The notes under the pieces are model-generated. The model made no database searches. It was not told the origin of the DNA and saw nothing but the letters and a program-made list of their open reading frames with translations. A stretch of DNA of 55,532 nucleotides from assembly GCA_012729755.1 (NCBI GenBank), contig JAAYCN010000109.1, positions 1 through 55,532 of the forward strand. Reading direction: 5' to 3'. Positions within the stretch are counted from its first letter, which is position 1, and each line of letters opens with the position of its first letter. Both the position numbers and the translations under genes were made by a program. This stretch comes from Chloroflexota bacterium (GTDB lineage Bacteria; Chloroflexota; Anaerolineae; Anaerolineales; Anaerolineaceae). Positions 26,661 through 33,969 of this stretch are shown here, piece by piece.

Positions 26661-28049
26661 TCAGTGGCTGGAGCCTTCCTGATTCCCTGACTCCCAACGC
26701 GCGCCTGCGTCAGCAGCCTGCTTCCTGCCCTCCGGCGCCGGCTCATCCATGAACCGATACACCAGTCGCAGATATTCCTCCTCGCTGATTAGCCCCTTCG
26801 CCGTCAATTCCCCCGCGAATTTCGCCACCTCACGTCCGGCCCGCGCCAAATCGACGTTATCTTTGCTCGAAATATCCGCCGCCCTGACGCTGATCTGCAC
26901 CCGCGTGTTTACCTCGCCATCCACCAAAGCGCGTCGCGCCACCGCCACCCTGCACACATCGCCAAGCATCCACTGCATGAAGCGCTGACGCTGTTCAAAT
27001 CGCCTGAAGGTCGGCCCGCCAGCCGCTTCCGCGGTCGTGCGTGTCGAAGATTCCGGCTCTGCCAGAAAGTGCAGCGGCACGCCTGCCCCGGCCGCGATCA
27101 TCTTCTTAATCGCCAGCCCATCGGTCGAAGCGTCGAGCGCTTCCAACCTGGGCGAGAGTACAGACCACTCCTCGCTTTCATCCGTCACCAAAATGGAACC
27201 GGGGCTGGGCGGAGCGCTCAATAGCTGCGCCTGCCGCGCCTGTCGGCTGGCTTCGTTAGCGAAACGTGCCTTGACCACATAGATAAAAGCGTTTCTGAAA
27301 CGATTGAGCCTTACCCGGTCTTCCAGCCAGCTGCTGTAGCGTGACAACCAGCGCAGCACCGGCCCCAGGTCGCTCTCTCCCCACTGTCCGCCAGCCGGAC
27401 GGTTGATCGCGTAGTGCAACATCACCGTTTCAAACTCGCCCTGAGCCCCCTGCGCATCAATCAGGCTGTCATACGCTGCCACGCGGCGTTCTTCGCCATC
27501 CTGATCGGCCTTGATCACATAAGCCACTTCCTGCTCGATGTCGTTCGTCCGCGACTCAATCGCCTCAATATCCCCGCTCGGCACGAGGCGCACGTAGCTC
27601 ATCCCATTCGCCGCTGTTGAAATCATCAGGAACAGGTTGCCGCTTCTCACCAGTTCATCCGACATATCTATCAGCCGTACAGGCATATGGTTGAGGCGAT
27701 CTTCCCAAAACGCGTTCAAAAACGCCTGAGTCGGCTCATCCGCGCAAGCCGGCCACATGCCGCCCCCGACCACATACTGACTGGTCAGTTCCACGATCCG
27801 CCTCGCCAGCGGGTTATGCCGCCAGGCGTCCAGACAATCCGCCAGGACGCTTTCACGGTCAAAACTAATCCGATCCCGCGGCAGGTCAAAAGCCGACCTC
27901 GCCCCGATCATCAGGTTATTCTCACTTTCCGCCACCGCCAGGCTGATGCGACTTTCCGCCTGCTCCTCCAAAATCTCACGGCGCTCATCGAACAGCTTCA
28001 GATTGGGCCTCTTCAACACCTCTTTGAGCCGGTCAAACAGGTCGCCCAC
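26661..28049 (-). CDS. Phage portal protein
   Basis: 462 residues. VLADCLDAWRHNPLARRIVE and GNLFLMISTAANGMSYVRLV, with RRFEQRQRFMQWML in the C-terminal helical region, are typical portal features; the protein forms the DNA-entry ring of the capsid. It starts with GTG directly after the stop of the lysozyme gene (TAG-GTG). Intact and of normal length. Confidence 0.85.
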   Translation of the reverse strand: MGDLFDRLKEVLKRPNLKLFDERREILEEQAESRISLAVAESENNLMIGARSAFDLPRDRISFDRESVLADCLDAWRHNPLARRIVELTSQYVVGGGMWPACADEPTQAFLNAFWEDRLNHMPVRLIDMSDELVRSGNLFLMISTAANGMSYVRLVPSGDIEAIESRTNDIEQEVAYVIKADQDGEERRVAAYDSLIDAQGAQGEFETVMLHYAINRPAGGQWGESDLGPVLRWLSRYSSWLEDRVRLNRFRNAFIYVVKARFANEASRQARQAQLLSAPPSPGSILVTDESEEWSVLSPRLEALDASTDGLAIKKMIAAGAGVPLHFLAEPESSTRTTAEAAGGPTFRRFEQRQRFMQWMLGDVCRVAVARRALVDGEVNTRVQISVRAADISSKDNVDLARAGREVAKFAGELTAKGLISEEEYLRLVYRFMDEPAPEGRKQAADAGARWESGNQEGSSH

Positions 28050-28835
28050 CTAAACCTCCGCCATTTTCACAGCGGGCAGTGTCAGCTCACGGTCGCAGGT
28101 TTGACCGCACAGCGGACAGACATATCGACCCGCCTCACTCATCCGTCCGAAATATGCCCATAGTTCCGCTTTGCTGCCGTGCCAGCGGTCATAATCCATA
28201 TAAGTTCCCACCCCGCCAATCGCCGGCGCGCGCTCCGCGGTCTGATGGATCAACCAGCTTGTCACCCCCTTGGGCAGTTTTGGCGGGCAGGGATATTCAG
28301 GCGTATAAGCCGGGAAGGGACGCCGATAATAGTATTGCGCCAGCCACCAATCCACCCACGGCAGGTCATCCACATGCACATGCTGATCGATAAAGCTCGC
28401 CCGCGAATAAATGATCGGCAACCGCCCACACTCCTGTTCCAGCAGTTCTACACAGGTCAGCAGGGTATTGGTGATCATCGCCCGCGTTTGCCCATGCTCC
28501 AGCTCCACATCCAACACCAGCCTCACCTCATCCAGATCGATTCCATTCAGAATGCGTAAAAAACTGTCCATTTGCTTCAAAGCTGGTTCGCCGGGAAACA
28601 TCACGTGATAAGGCAAAACACATGCCCCAATCCGCTTCGCTTCGTGGTAATAATGGCTGAAAGTCGGATCCTTATAGCCCCACGATTGCCCTGTGCGAAT
28701 GGCCACAAAGCTGACTTCTGGCTCATGCGCAGCGATCAAATCAAAATCAGGCAATTGCTTCAGGTCCGCGCTCGCGTTATAGCGCGACAGGTCGATACCA
28801 AAGGCGAATTCCTCGTTTCGCACAAAATACGTCAT
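28050..28835 (-). CDS. GH25-type lysozyme with C-terminal zinc-ribbon-like tail
   Basis: 261 residues. GIDLSRYN at the N-terminus, LVLDVELEHG near 107-116 (catalytic Asp/Glu pair), WWLAQYYYR and TYMDYDRWHG match GH25 muramidases, which cleave the glycan of peptidoglycan. The tail RYVCPLCGQTCDRE has a CxxC...C pattern, an added small metal site I do not know from GH25. No signal peptide, so release would need the holin-like protein. It lies, oddly, between terminase and portal genes; it shares one base with the terminase stop (TAATG). Confidence 0.85.
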   Translation of the reverse strand: MTYFVRNEEFAFGIDLSRYNASADLKQLPDFDLIAAHEPEVSFVAIRTGQSWGYKDPTFSHYYHEAKRIGACVLPYHVMFPGEPALKQMDSFLRILNGIDLDEVRLVLDVELEHGQTRAMITNTLLTCVELLEQECGRLPIIYSRASFIDQHVHVDDLPWVDWWLAQYYYRRPFPAYTPEYPCPPKLPKGVTSWLIHQTAERAPAIGGVGTYMDYDRWHGSKAELWAYFGRMSEAGRYVCPLCGQTCDRELTLPAVKMAEV

Positions 28836-30511
28836 TAAAAACCTCCATTCATTTCTTCAAGTGGATCCGCGGCGAGAATCAAAGCCGGTTCAACGTTCAC
28901 CACCCAATTCTGTTCATCCAGAACAGCTACCATCGCCGCTGACATCACCAGGTCATCGTGCAGCTGGCCTCCTTCCGGGTCGCGCGTGCCCTCCGGCACC
29001 GACCACTTCAACAGCCGATCAGGCCCCACACTGACCGCGCTGGTCGTCCCTGCCAGTTGCCGATAGAACAGGTCCTGCAGCCTGCGCTGTTCCCCACGCA
29101 TTGCCATCGCCAGCGGATTGATCGGCTCCGCTTCATCTTCGCGCCTGAAATCCTGAAAACGGCCGGTGTCAATCGCCGTCAAAAAGCCCCACCCCAATCG
29201 CGACTTTACCTTTGCGCTGAAGGTCAGCGCGATCACCCGCTCGCCCAGTTTGTCGCGCAAAAACGAAGCCACCCCGGCGCCGATTCCGCTGGCGTCGATC
29301 ACGATCCTCTCAGCCTGCCAACGTTCCACGAGCGCCAACAGACGGCCATACTGCGCGCTCTGGAGTTCGCCAGTCCAAAGCTCCCGGCGAACCACACGAT
29401 AGATCGGCTTATGGCTGATCAGTTCATTCGCCAACCCCAGGTCTACCTCGACGATCGTGACGGCGGTTGAATCCCGGCTGCCGCTCTGCGCTTCCTCTTC
29501 CCCATATGAGCTCTCACGCCTCGTCTCATCCTCCCCTGCCAGGTCCACCAGCATCGCGTACCGTTTGCCGGGCTGTGGCGCCTCCAAAGCTGGATGGGCG
29601 CCGAGCATCAACCCCAGCCGCGCCGCGTTGAACAGACCGCTCTCGAAGCTGACCGTTTCGCTGAAAAATTGGCTGCGCACAAACGGGTGGTTGCGCCCCA
29701 GCCGCGCCACCTGGTCATCCACAAACAGCCCATACGCCGGCACTTCCGCCCTCACCGCTTCCGTGCCCAACACAAACACCCGTCGTTCTCCATCCCTGGC
29801 TTCAGCTTCCTGCGCCGTCCTCATTTCACGTGCCAACAACGTTTGATCCGTCCAGGCTGTCCCCCAGAACACTCTCGTGGCGTTGGTCGAAGCCGCCATC
29901 GGCGCGATCTGTTTGTCATACTTTCCGATCTCAATGTCCTGTGTCTCATCCAGCTGCAGCAGGGTCGAAGCGGTCGCGCCGACCACATTACTGCCTGGCG
30001 CGGCCGACAAAAAAGTCAGGTGCGCGCTGCCAAAGCGATAATGGTTTCCCGCCGATTTGCGCCAGCGCCCGCGCGTCAGCAGGTTGGTCTCGAGCGCGCT
30101 TTCCAACCGCCGCATCGCGTTGAGGCTTTGCGGTTGATAAGTTGGCGAAAATTTGACCATCTCAGCCCCTCGTTCCGCCAGCATCGCCATCAAATACACT
30201 TCCAATTGCGCCTGCAACATGTTCTTGCCCGACTGCCGCGGGAAAATCACCACAAATGAATGTCCTTTGCCCTCCAAAACTGAGCTCACCACTGCTTTTG
30301 CCACTGCCTGTTGATAGCTGCGCAGCCTTACCGAACCGAACGCCTCTGTGAACCGCGCTACCTCGCGCAGCGAACGCAGGTAATCGCCGCCTTGACCGGA
30401 AGCGTGCTCATTGAAAGTGGCCTGCAACGCCGTCAGGCTCAAGCCGCGCTGCGCTGCCAGACCCGGCAAGTCAAAAACGCCGCTGTTATAAAGACTGGTT
30501 GTGGCGATCAC
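28835..30511 (-). CDS. Phage terminase large subunit
   Basis: 558 residues. Walker A-like PRQSGKN near residue 90 and Walker B LLQLDETQDIE near 185 form the packaging ATPase; VDLAGED...DSTAVTIVE, IDASGIGAG and HDDLVMSAAM match the RuvC-like nuclease. It drives DNA into the prohead. GTG start overlapping the previous stop (GTGA). Intact. Confidence 0.9.
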   Translation of the reverse strand: MIATTSLYNSGVFDLPGLAAQRGLSLTALQATFNEHASGQGGDYLRSLREVARFTEAFGSVRLRSYQQAVAKAVVSSVLEGKGHSFVVIFPRQSGKNMLQAQLEVYLMAMLAERGAEMVKFSPTYQPQSLNAMRRLESALETNLLTRGRWRKSAGNHYRFGSAHLTFLSAAPGSNVVGATASTLLQLDETQDIEIGKYDKQIAPMAASTNATRVFWGTAWTDQTLLAREMRTAQEAEARDGERRVFVLGTEAVRAEVPAYGLFVDDQVARLGRNHPFVRSQFFSETVSFESGLFNAARLGLMLGAHPALEAPQPGKRYAMLVDLAGEDETRRESSYGEEEAQSGSRDSTAVTIVEVDLGLANELISHKPIYRVVRRELWTGELQSAQYGRLLALVERWQAERIVIDASGIGAGVASFLRDKLGERVIALTFSAKVKSRLGWGFLTAIDTGRFQDFRREDEAEPINPLAMAMRGEQRRLQDLFYRQLAGTTSAVSVGPDRLLKWSVPEGTRDPEGGQLHDDLVMSAAMVAVLDEQNWVVNVEPALILAADPLEEMNGGF

Positions 30512-30945
30512 CTCTCACCTTCCTTCTGAGCGAGATCCTCCATCAGGGCTGTCTGAAGGTTGCTTAAAATAGCATGGATGCGCTCGTCATCCGCGCTGCC
30601 AGACGACAGATTGCGGTTCACCCTCAAAACGCCCGCCAGACGCGAAGCGGTCAATCCCAATAGATCCAGCACTTTCGCCAGTCGGTTAAGCTTCGCCTCT
30701 TCTTCGTCTGAGTTCACCGCCGAAACAAACTGCCGCAGCACTTTCCGCAGCAAAACGATCTCCTCATCCAACGACTCACGCGCCAATTCTGAGAGCTGCA
30801 CACGCTGCACGGGTGTCAGTTTGAGCAATTCGCTCAGGCTCAACTCTGCCTCTTCCAGCGCCCGAAGGCCTGAGCCTGCCCGGTCTGAGCAGGCCTGCCC
30901 GGAGGGTGGCGTCGAAGCCGTTGGTGTGGGGTTTTTATGTCGCAT
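30508..30945 (-). CDS. Putative small terminase subunit
   Basis: 145 residues from ATG at 30945, which has AAGGAGG nine bases upstream; a longer frame to 31065 crosses the promoter and is rejected. The protein is mostly helical (LSLSELLKLTPVQRVQLSEL). Assigned as TerS by position ahead of the large subunit, not by a recognised motif. First gene behind the SOS-type operator. Confidence 0.55.
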   Translation of the reverse strand: MRHKNPTPTASTPPSGQACSDRAGSGLRALEEAELSLSELLKLTPVQRVQLSELARESLDEEIVLLRKVLRQFVSAVNSDEEEAKLNRLAKVLDLLGLTASRLAGVLRVNRNLSSGSADDERIHAILSNLQTALMEDLAQKEGER

Positions 30946-30964
30946 GTTACGCTGCCTCCTTATT

Positions 30965-30978
30965 AGAACGTATGTTCT
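30965..30978. promoter_or_regulatory. LexA/SOS-type operator at virion cassette promoter
   Basis: AGAACGTATGTTCT is a palindrome matching the Gram-positive-type LexA core GAAC-N4-GTTC. On the minus strand a candidate -10, TATGCT (30995-30990), lies upstream, so the box covers about +5 to +18 of the transcript, a repressing position. The -35 is weak. No lexA gene is in the window. Confidence 0.7.
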
Positions 30979-31010
30979 ATTTCGGCTATAGCATAACAGG
31001 AATTTCACGA

Positions 31011-31051
31011 AAATAAAAGAGGGCAAAAGCGGAATCGCTTGCCCTCTTTTT
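31011..31051 (-). terminator. Terminator of the metallopeptidase gene
   Basis: Long hairpin AAAGAGGGC...GCCCTCTTT with inner AAGCG/CGCTT stem; on the minus strand it is followed by TTTTATTT. It also insulates the virion promoter from the gene upstream. Confidence 0.8.
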
Positions 31052-31094
31052 GCCAACTTCGGCAATTTGTTAATAATCGGTCAAAAGCCGCGCC

Positions 31095-31775
31095 TCAATC
31101 AATCAGTGGCAGACTCAACCCGAATTGTTTCAACCATTGACGTTCTTTTTGATAGCCTGGCAATATTGAACCCACCAGCTCCCAAAAGGCGGAGGAATGA
31201 TTATGTTGTCTCAAATGCGCCAACTCATGCACGACAATATATTCCATACACGAAATCGGCACCATTGCCAGACGCAGACTGAAATTAACCCCACCTTTCA
31301 TTGAGCAGGAACCCCACCTTGTTCTCGCGCTGTTTATCCTCACCGAGGTGGGCTTGAGCCCGCTCCGTGCCGCGTAATATTCCACCATCACGCTGGCCAG
31401 CCGTCTGGTTTCGCTGCGATAAAGTGCCTTAAGCAGCTGCTTGCCCCTCGACTGTTGATCCGACTGCAGCAGGAAGTACTTGTCAGGCTCAAAGACCAGC
31501 CCGCCCTTCACCTTCGGCGCCAGATGCAGCGGGTACGTCTTCCCGAGATACCAGATCATCTCGCCTTCCCTCATCGCCACCTCGCCAGGCAGCGGCAGGC
31601 GCGCCATTCTGGTTTTCGCCTTCTCGATCCAATCCTGGCTGGCGTTCACAAAACGTTCGATCATCGCCCTGCTCGTTCTTAGCGGCGCCCTGACCACCAC
31701 TTTGCCGCCCGGCAAGACCGAAATCGCCAGCCGCTTCCGTTTCGAAAACACCACTTCATCCGCTCGAACTGTCAT
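31095..31775 (-). CDS. YgjP-like zinc metallopeptidase (DUF45)
   Basis: 226 residues. VVHELAHLRQHNHS near residue 180 has HExxH plus a third His, the zinc site of DUF45/YgjP-like metallopeptidases; NSARTRWGSCS precedes it as in the family. Cytoplasmic, target unknown. ATG at 31775 is exactly six bases after TATAAT, with no Shine-Dalgarno, suggesting a leaderless mRNA. Monocistronic. Confidence 0.9.
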   Translation of the reverse strand: MTVRADEVVFSKRKRLAISVLPGGKVVVRAPLRTSRAMIERFVNASQDWIEKAKTRMARLPLPGEVAMREGEMIWYLGKTYPLHLAPKVKGGLVFEPDKYFLLQSDQQSRGKQLLKALYRSETRRLASVMVEYYAARSGLKPTSVRINSARTRWGSCSMKGGVNFSLRLAMVPISCMEYIVVHELAHLRQHNHSSAFWELVGSILPGYQKERQWLKQFGLSLPLID

Positions 31776-31781
31776 CCGCTC

Positions 31782-31787
31782 ATTATA
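31782..31787 (-). promoter_or_regulatory. -10 element, leaderless metallopeptidase transcript
   Basis: TATAAT on the minus strand, six bases (GAGCGG) before the ATG, so transcription should start at or next to the start codon. Confidence 0.6.
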
Positions 31788-31827
31788 TCTTCACCCAGGC
31801 GATCTCACGTGGGTTGGCGCGACACAT

Positions 31828-31878
31828 CCCCACGCCGATCCAATCCCGCGGCTTCCCCCATGGAGAAGCCTCGTGGGG
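31828..31878. repeat. Two-level inverted repeat (cruciform-like) in divergent spacer
   Basis: CCCCACG (31828-31834) pairs with CGTGGGG (31872-31878), and inside it GGCTTC (31850-31855) pairs with GAAGCC (31865-31870). It lacks a T-tract, so it is not a terminator. It sits where the strand composition flips. Confidence 0.5.
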
Positions 31879-31932
31879 ACCCTGCCCTGGATAGGACCTA
31901 AAAAAGACAAATTGTTCATATCAAGGCGTTCA

Positions 31933-31960
31933 TTTAGACGCAACTTCCCTACGATATAAT
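31933..31960 (+). promoter_or_regulatory. Promoter of deoC
   Basis: TTTAGA (31933-31938), a weak -35, and TATAAT (31955-31960) with a 16-bp spacer, 32 bases before the deoC ATG. Confidence 0.5.
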
Positions 31961-31992
31961 ATAGGCGAATAACTGTTTGGAAGGGAAATTGT

Positions 31993-32802
31993 ATGGCTAA
32001 AAAAACAAACAAAAGAAAATTTGTAGCCACTAAAAGGGCGGAATATGGGGATGTGGTGATTGAGGCCAGTTTTTCGCGTAAGGGAAAAGCGCTTGACGTT
32101 GTGGTCTCTCAGCCCAGGGCAGATCAAAAGAGCGCTCCGGCGATTGTCGCGATGATTGACCATACCTTGTTAAAGGCAGACGCGACCGAAGAGCAGGTTT
32201 TGAAATTATGCCAGGAGGCGAAGGAACACCAGTTCGCGGCGGTATGCGTCAACACATTCTGGGCGCCTTATTGCGTGAAGGCGCTGCAGGGCAGCGATGT
32301 CAAGGTGGCGGTTACGGTGGGCTTCCCGCTGGGAGCGATGTCGACAAAAGGTAAAGTGGCTGAAGCTCGCGAAGCGCTCAGACAGGGCGTGAGAGAGATA
32401 GATATGGTTTTGAACATCGGGGCTTTAAAGTCGGGGAACCTGAAAGCGGTGGCCGAAGACATTCGCAAGGTGGCGCGTGTTTCACACCGGTATGACGGGA
32501 TCACTAAGGTTATCATTGAAACCTGCCTGCTGACAGATGAAGAAAAAGTAACCGCCTGCTTGCTGGCTAAGGACGCGGGGGCGGATTTCGTAAAGACCTC
32601 GACTGGTTTTTCGACCGGCGGAGCAACTGTGGAAGATGTGACGTTGATGCGCAGTGTGGTTGGCCCAAAGATAGGTGTGAAGGCGTCGGGCGGTGTGCGC
32701 TCTTACGCGGATGCGCTCAGGATGATTGAGGCCGGGGCGACACGGATCGGCACTTCGAGCGGTGTCAAGATCGCTGAGGACGCGCTCAAAGTTGAGGGGT
32801 AA
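31993..32802 (+). CDS. deoC: Deoxyribose-phosphate aldolase with Lys/Arg-rich N-terminal extension
   Basis: 269 residues. Cleaves 2-deoxyribose 5-phosphate to glyceraldehyde 3-phosphate and acetaldehyde. The core begins near residue 50 with [20 protein letters not shown] is conserved, the Schiff-base lysine is Lys201 in [10 protein letters not shown], and VKASGGVRS closes the phosphate site. Typical enzymes are about 220 residues; the first about 45 residues here are basic and unlike the family. GGAAGGG lies ten bases before ATG. Own promoter and terminator. Confidence 0.93.
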   Translation: MAKKTNKRKFVATKRAEYGDVVIEASFSRKGKALDVVVSQPRADQKSAPAIVAMIDHTLLKADATEEQVLKLCQEAKEHQFAAVCVNTFWAPYCVKALQGSDVKVAVTVGFPLGAMSTKGKVAEAREALRQGVREIDMVLNIGALKSGNLKAVAEDIRKVARVSHRYDGITKVIIETCLLTDEEKVTACLLAKDAGADFVKTSTGFSTGGATVEDVTLMRSVVGPKIGVKASGGVRSYADALRMIEAGATRIGTSSGVKIAEDALKVEG

Positions 32803-32824
32803 TTGGTAGGAAAAATAAGTGTGG

Positions 32825-32853
32825 GAGAGTGCCAGGCGCACTCTCTGTTTTTT
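32825..32853 (+). terminator. Rho-independent terminator of deoC
   Basis: Stem GAGAGTGC/GCACTCTC with five-base loop, then TGTTTTTT. It overlaps the last bases of the convergent permease remnant. Confidence 0.85.
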
Positions 32854-33415
32854 AAAGGCGGGTCTTGTCAACGATCGCAGGGTTCAGCGTGTCGTTGATG
32901 CCGTCGCCCAATATATTCCAGGCGACGCCGAAAAGGACGATGGCCAGCAGGAAGGGCGGAATTGAGGTGGCGACGAAAGCTTTGAGGCGAAAGCTGTTGT
33001 CGCGGAAGCTGTTCCGTTTGGAACCGGAGCGGATGCCGCTCAACAGCCCCAAGGGAAGAAAAATCAGCGTGGTAAACAGCGCCAGCTCGGCTGTGGCAGG
33101 GGTGAGGCGCAGAATGGTTGGCAAAACATCAGCCCGCAGAGCGGGGCTATACCCCCAATTGCCTTTGAGAAAGTTTTGCAGCCATATGAAATATTGGACG
33201 GGAAATGGGTCACGCAGGTGATATTTGGTGATAATGCGCTCGGTCATGGCGGCTATTTGCTCTGCGGTCATGTGGCCAGGGTTGGCCATATAGAGCGAGG
33301 CGCGGTCTTCTGGCGGGGTGAGCATGACCATGCCGTAGAGAATGGCGGTGATAATCAGAAAGCTGAGGGCGTAGGTAATCAACTTGCGCAGGAGGTGGGT
33401 GAGGAATGAGCGCAT
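32852..33415 (-). pseudogene. Chimeric remnant of peptide ABC transporter permeases (DppB start joined to DppC end)
   Basis: 187 residues against about 320 for a full permease. Residues 1 to about 160 follow DppB/OppB: ITAILYGMVMLTPPEDRASL, YHLRDPFPVQYFIWLQNFLK and LTPATAELALFTTLIFLPLG. The last about 25 residues, AWNILGDGINDTLNPAIVDK, match instead the C-terminus of the partner permease DppC (LGDGLRDALDPR). A single deletion from mid-dppB to the end of dppC would give this. Most transmembrane helices are lost and no ATPase or binding-protein gene is near, so it should be non-functional. Confidence 0.75.
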
Positions 33416-33957
33416 GATGGCCTTTGTAATGGCGCATTATACATTGGGTTGATGGGGTTTTGAGGCGGGCAGAGCGCAGTCGAGTCGCATAATACGTTAA
33501 GACGTAGATGTGAGGATTTTGGACCATGGATGGGGGGGTTGGTGGAAGTTCTGAGGATAGTGTCATCCAGAAGCCGCAGGTTGAAGGGTTTTGCAGTTGT
33601 GACCTAAATAAAAAAGAAGGAAGGCAATATATTTCGAAAAAGTGTCATTCTGTAGTTGCTGCGCTTGTGGCGAGGAGTAATGCGGCTGGATGTGGACATC
33701 CAGCCCTACGCGAACAAAGGAGTATTGTGCAGGGCGTGGTTCCCTGACCACGCCGAGATGTTTGAGATCGTGAATAAAGAATAGAACAACTACGGGATCG
33801 CTTCCCACATGGGCGCTGCTCTGTCGCGGGCTCGCGATGATGAAATAAATTTCAACACGTGGCTTAGGTAATGAAAGGCAATTAATTTAGAACAAATAAG
33901 CCACAATAGTTGTAGATTACCAACACATACAAGACTGCTCTATCAATTGGGGAAGGC
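33416..33957. repeat. Gene-free spacer with REP-like palindromes
   Basis: About 540 bp with no credible gene. It holds two clean hairpins, GGCTGGATGT/ACATCCAGCC (33684-33705, 10-bp stem, two-base loop) and GGCGTGGT/ACCACGCC (33733-33754). At about 33790-33845, ACGGGATCGCTTCCC followed by GGGCTCGCGATGATG resembles a degenerate copy of the dispersed 'gggattgcttcg...ctcgcaatgac' intergenic repeats. The AT-rich last 120 bp lead to the uvrB promoter. Confidence 0.5.
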
Positions 33958-33963
33958 TATAAT
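33958..33963 (+). promoter_or_regulatory. -10 element, leaderless uvrB transcript
   Basis: TATAAT six bases (AAGGCC) before the uvrB ATG. An AAGG is present but far too close to serve as a Shine-Dalgarno. No LexA box is seen; only a GAAC half-site at 33890-33893. Confidence 0.6.
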
Positions 33964-33969
33964 AAGGCC

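Noticed and set aside
27414-29470. Long plus-strand ORFs antisense to the portal, lysozyme and terminase genes
   Set aside because: Shadow frames of high-GC genes; the minus-strand proteins match known families.
31941-31975. dif-like site in the TATAATATAGGCG stretch
   Set aside because: Only short AT-rich similarity; the TATAAT is better explained as the deoC promoter, and the skew change has origin rather than terminus polarity.
33526-33747. ORF of 73 codons in the uvrB-side spacer
   Set aside because: Runs through REP-like hairpins, no ribosome binding site, unusual composition.
33887-33893. TTAGAAC upstream of uvrB as a LexA site
   Set aside because: Only one half of the palindrome; the second half does not match GTTC.
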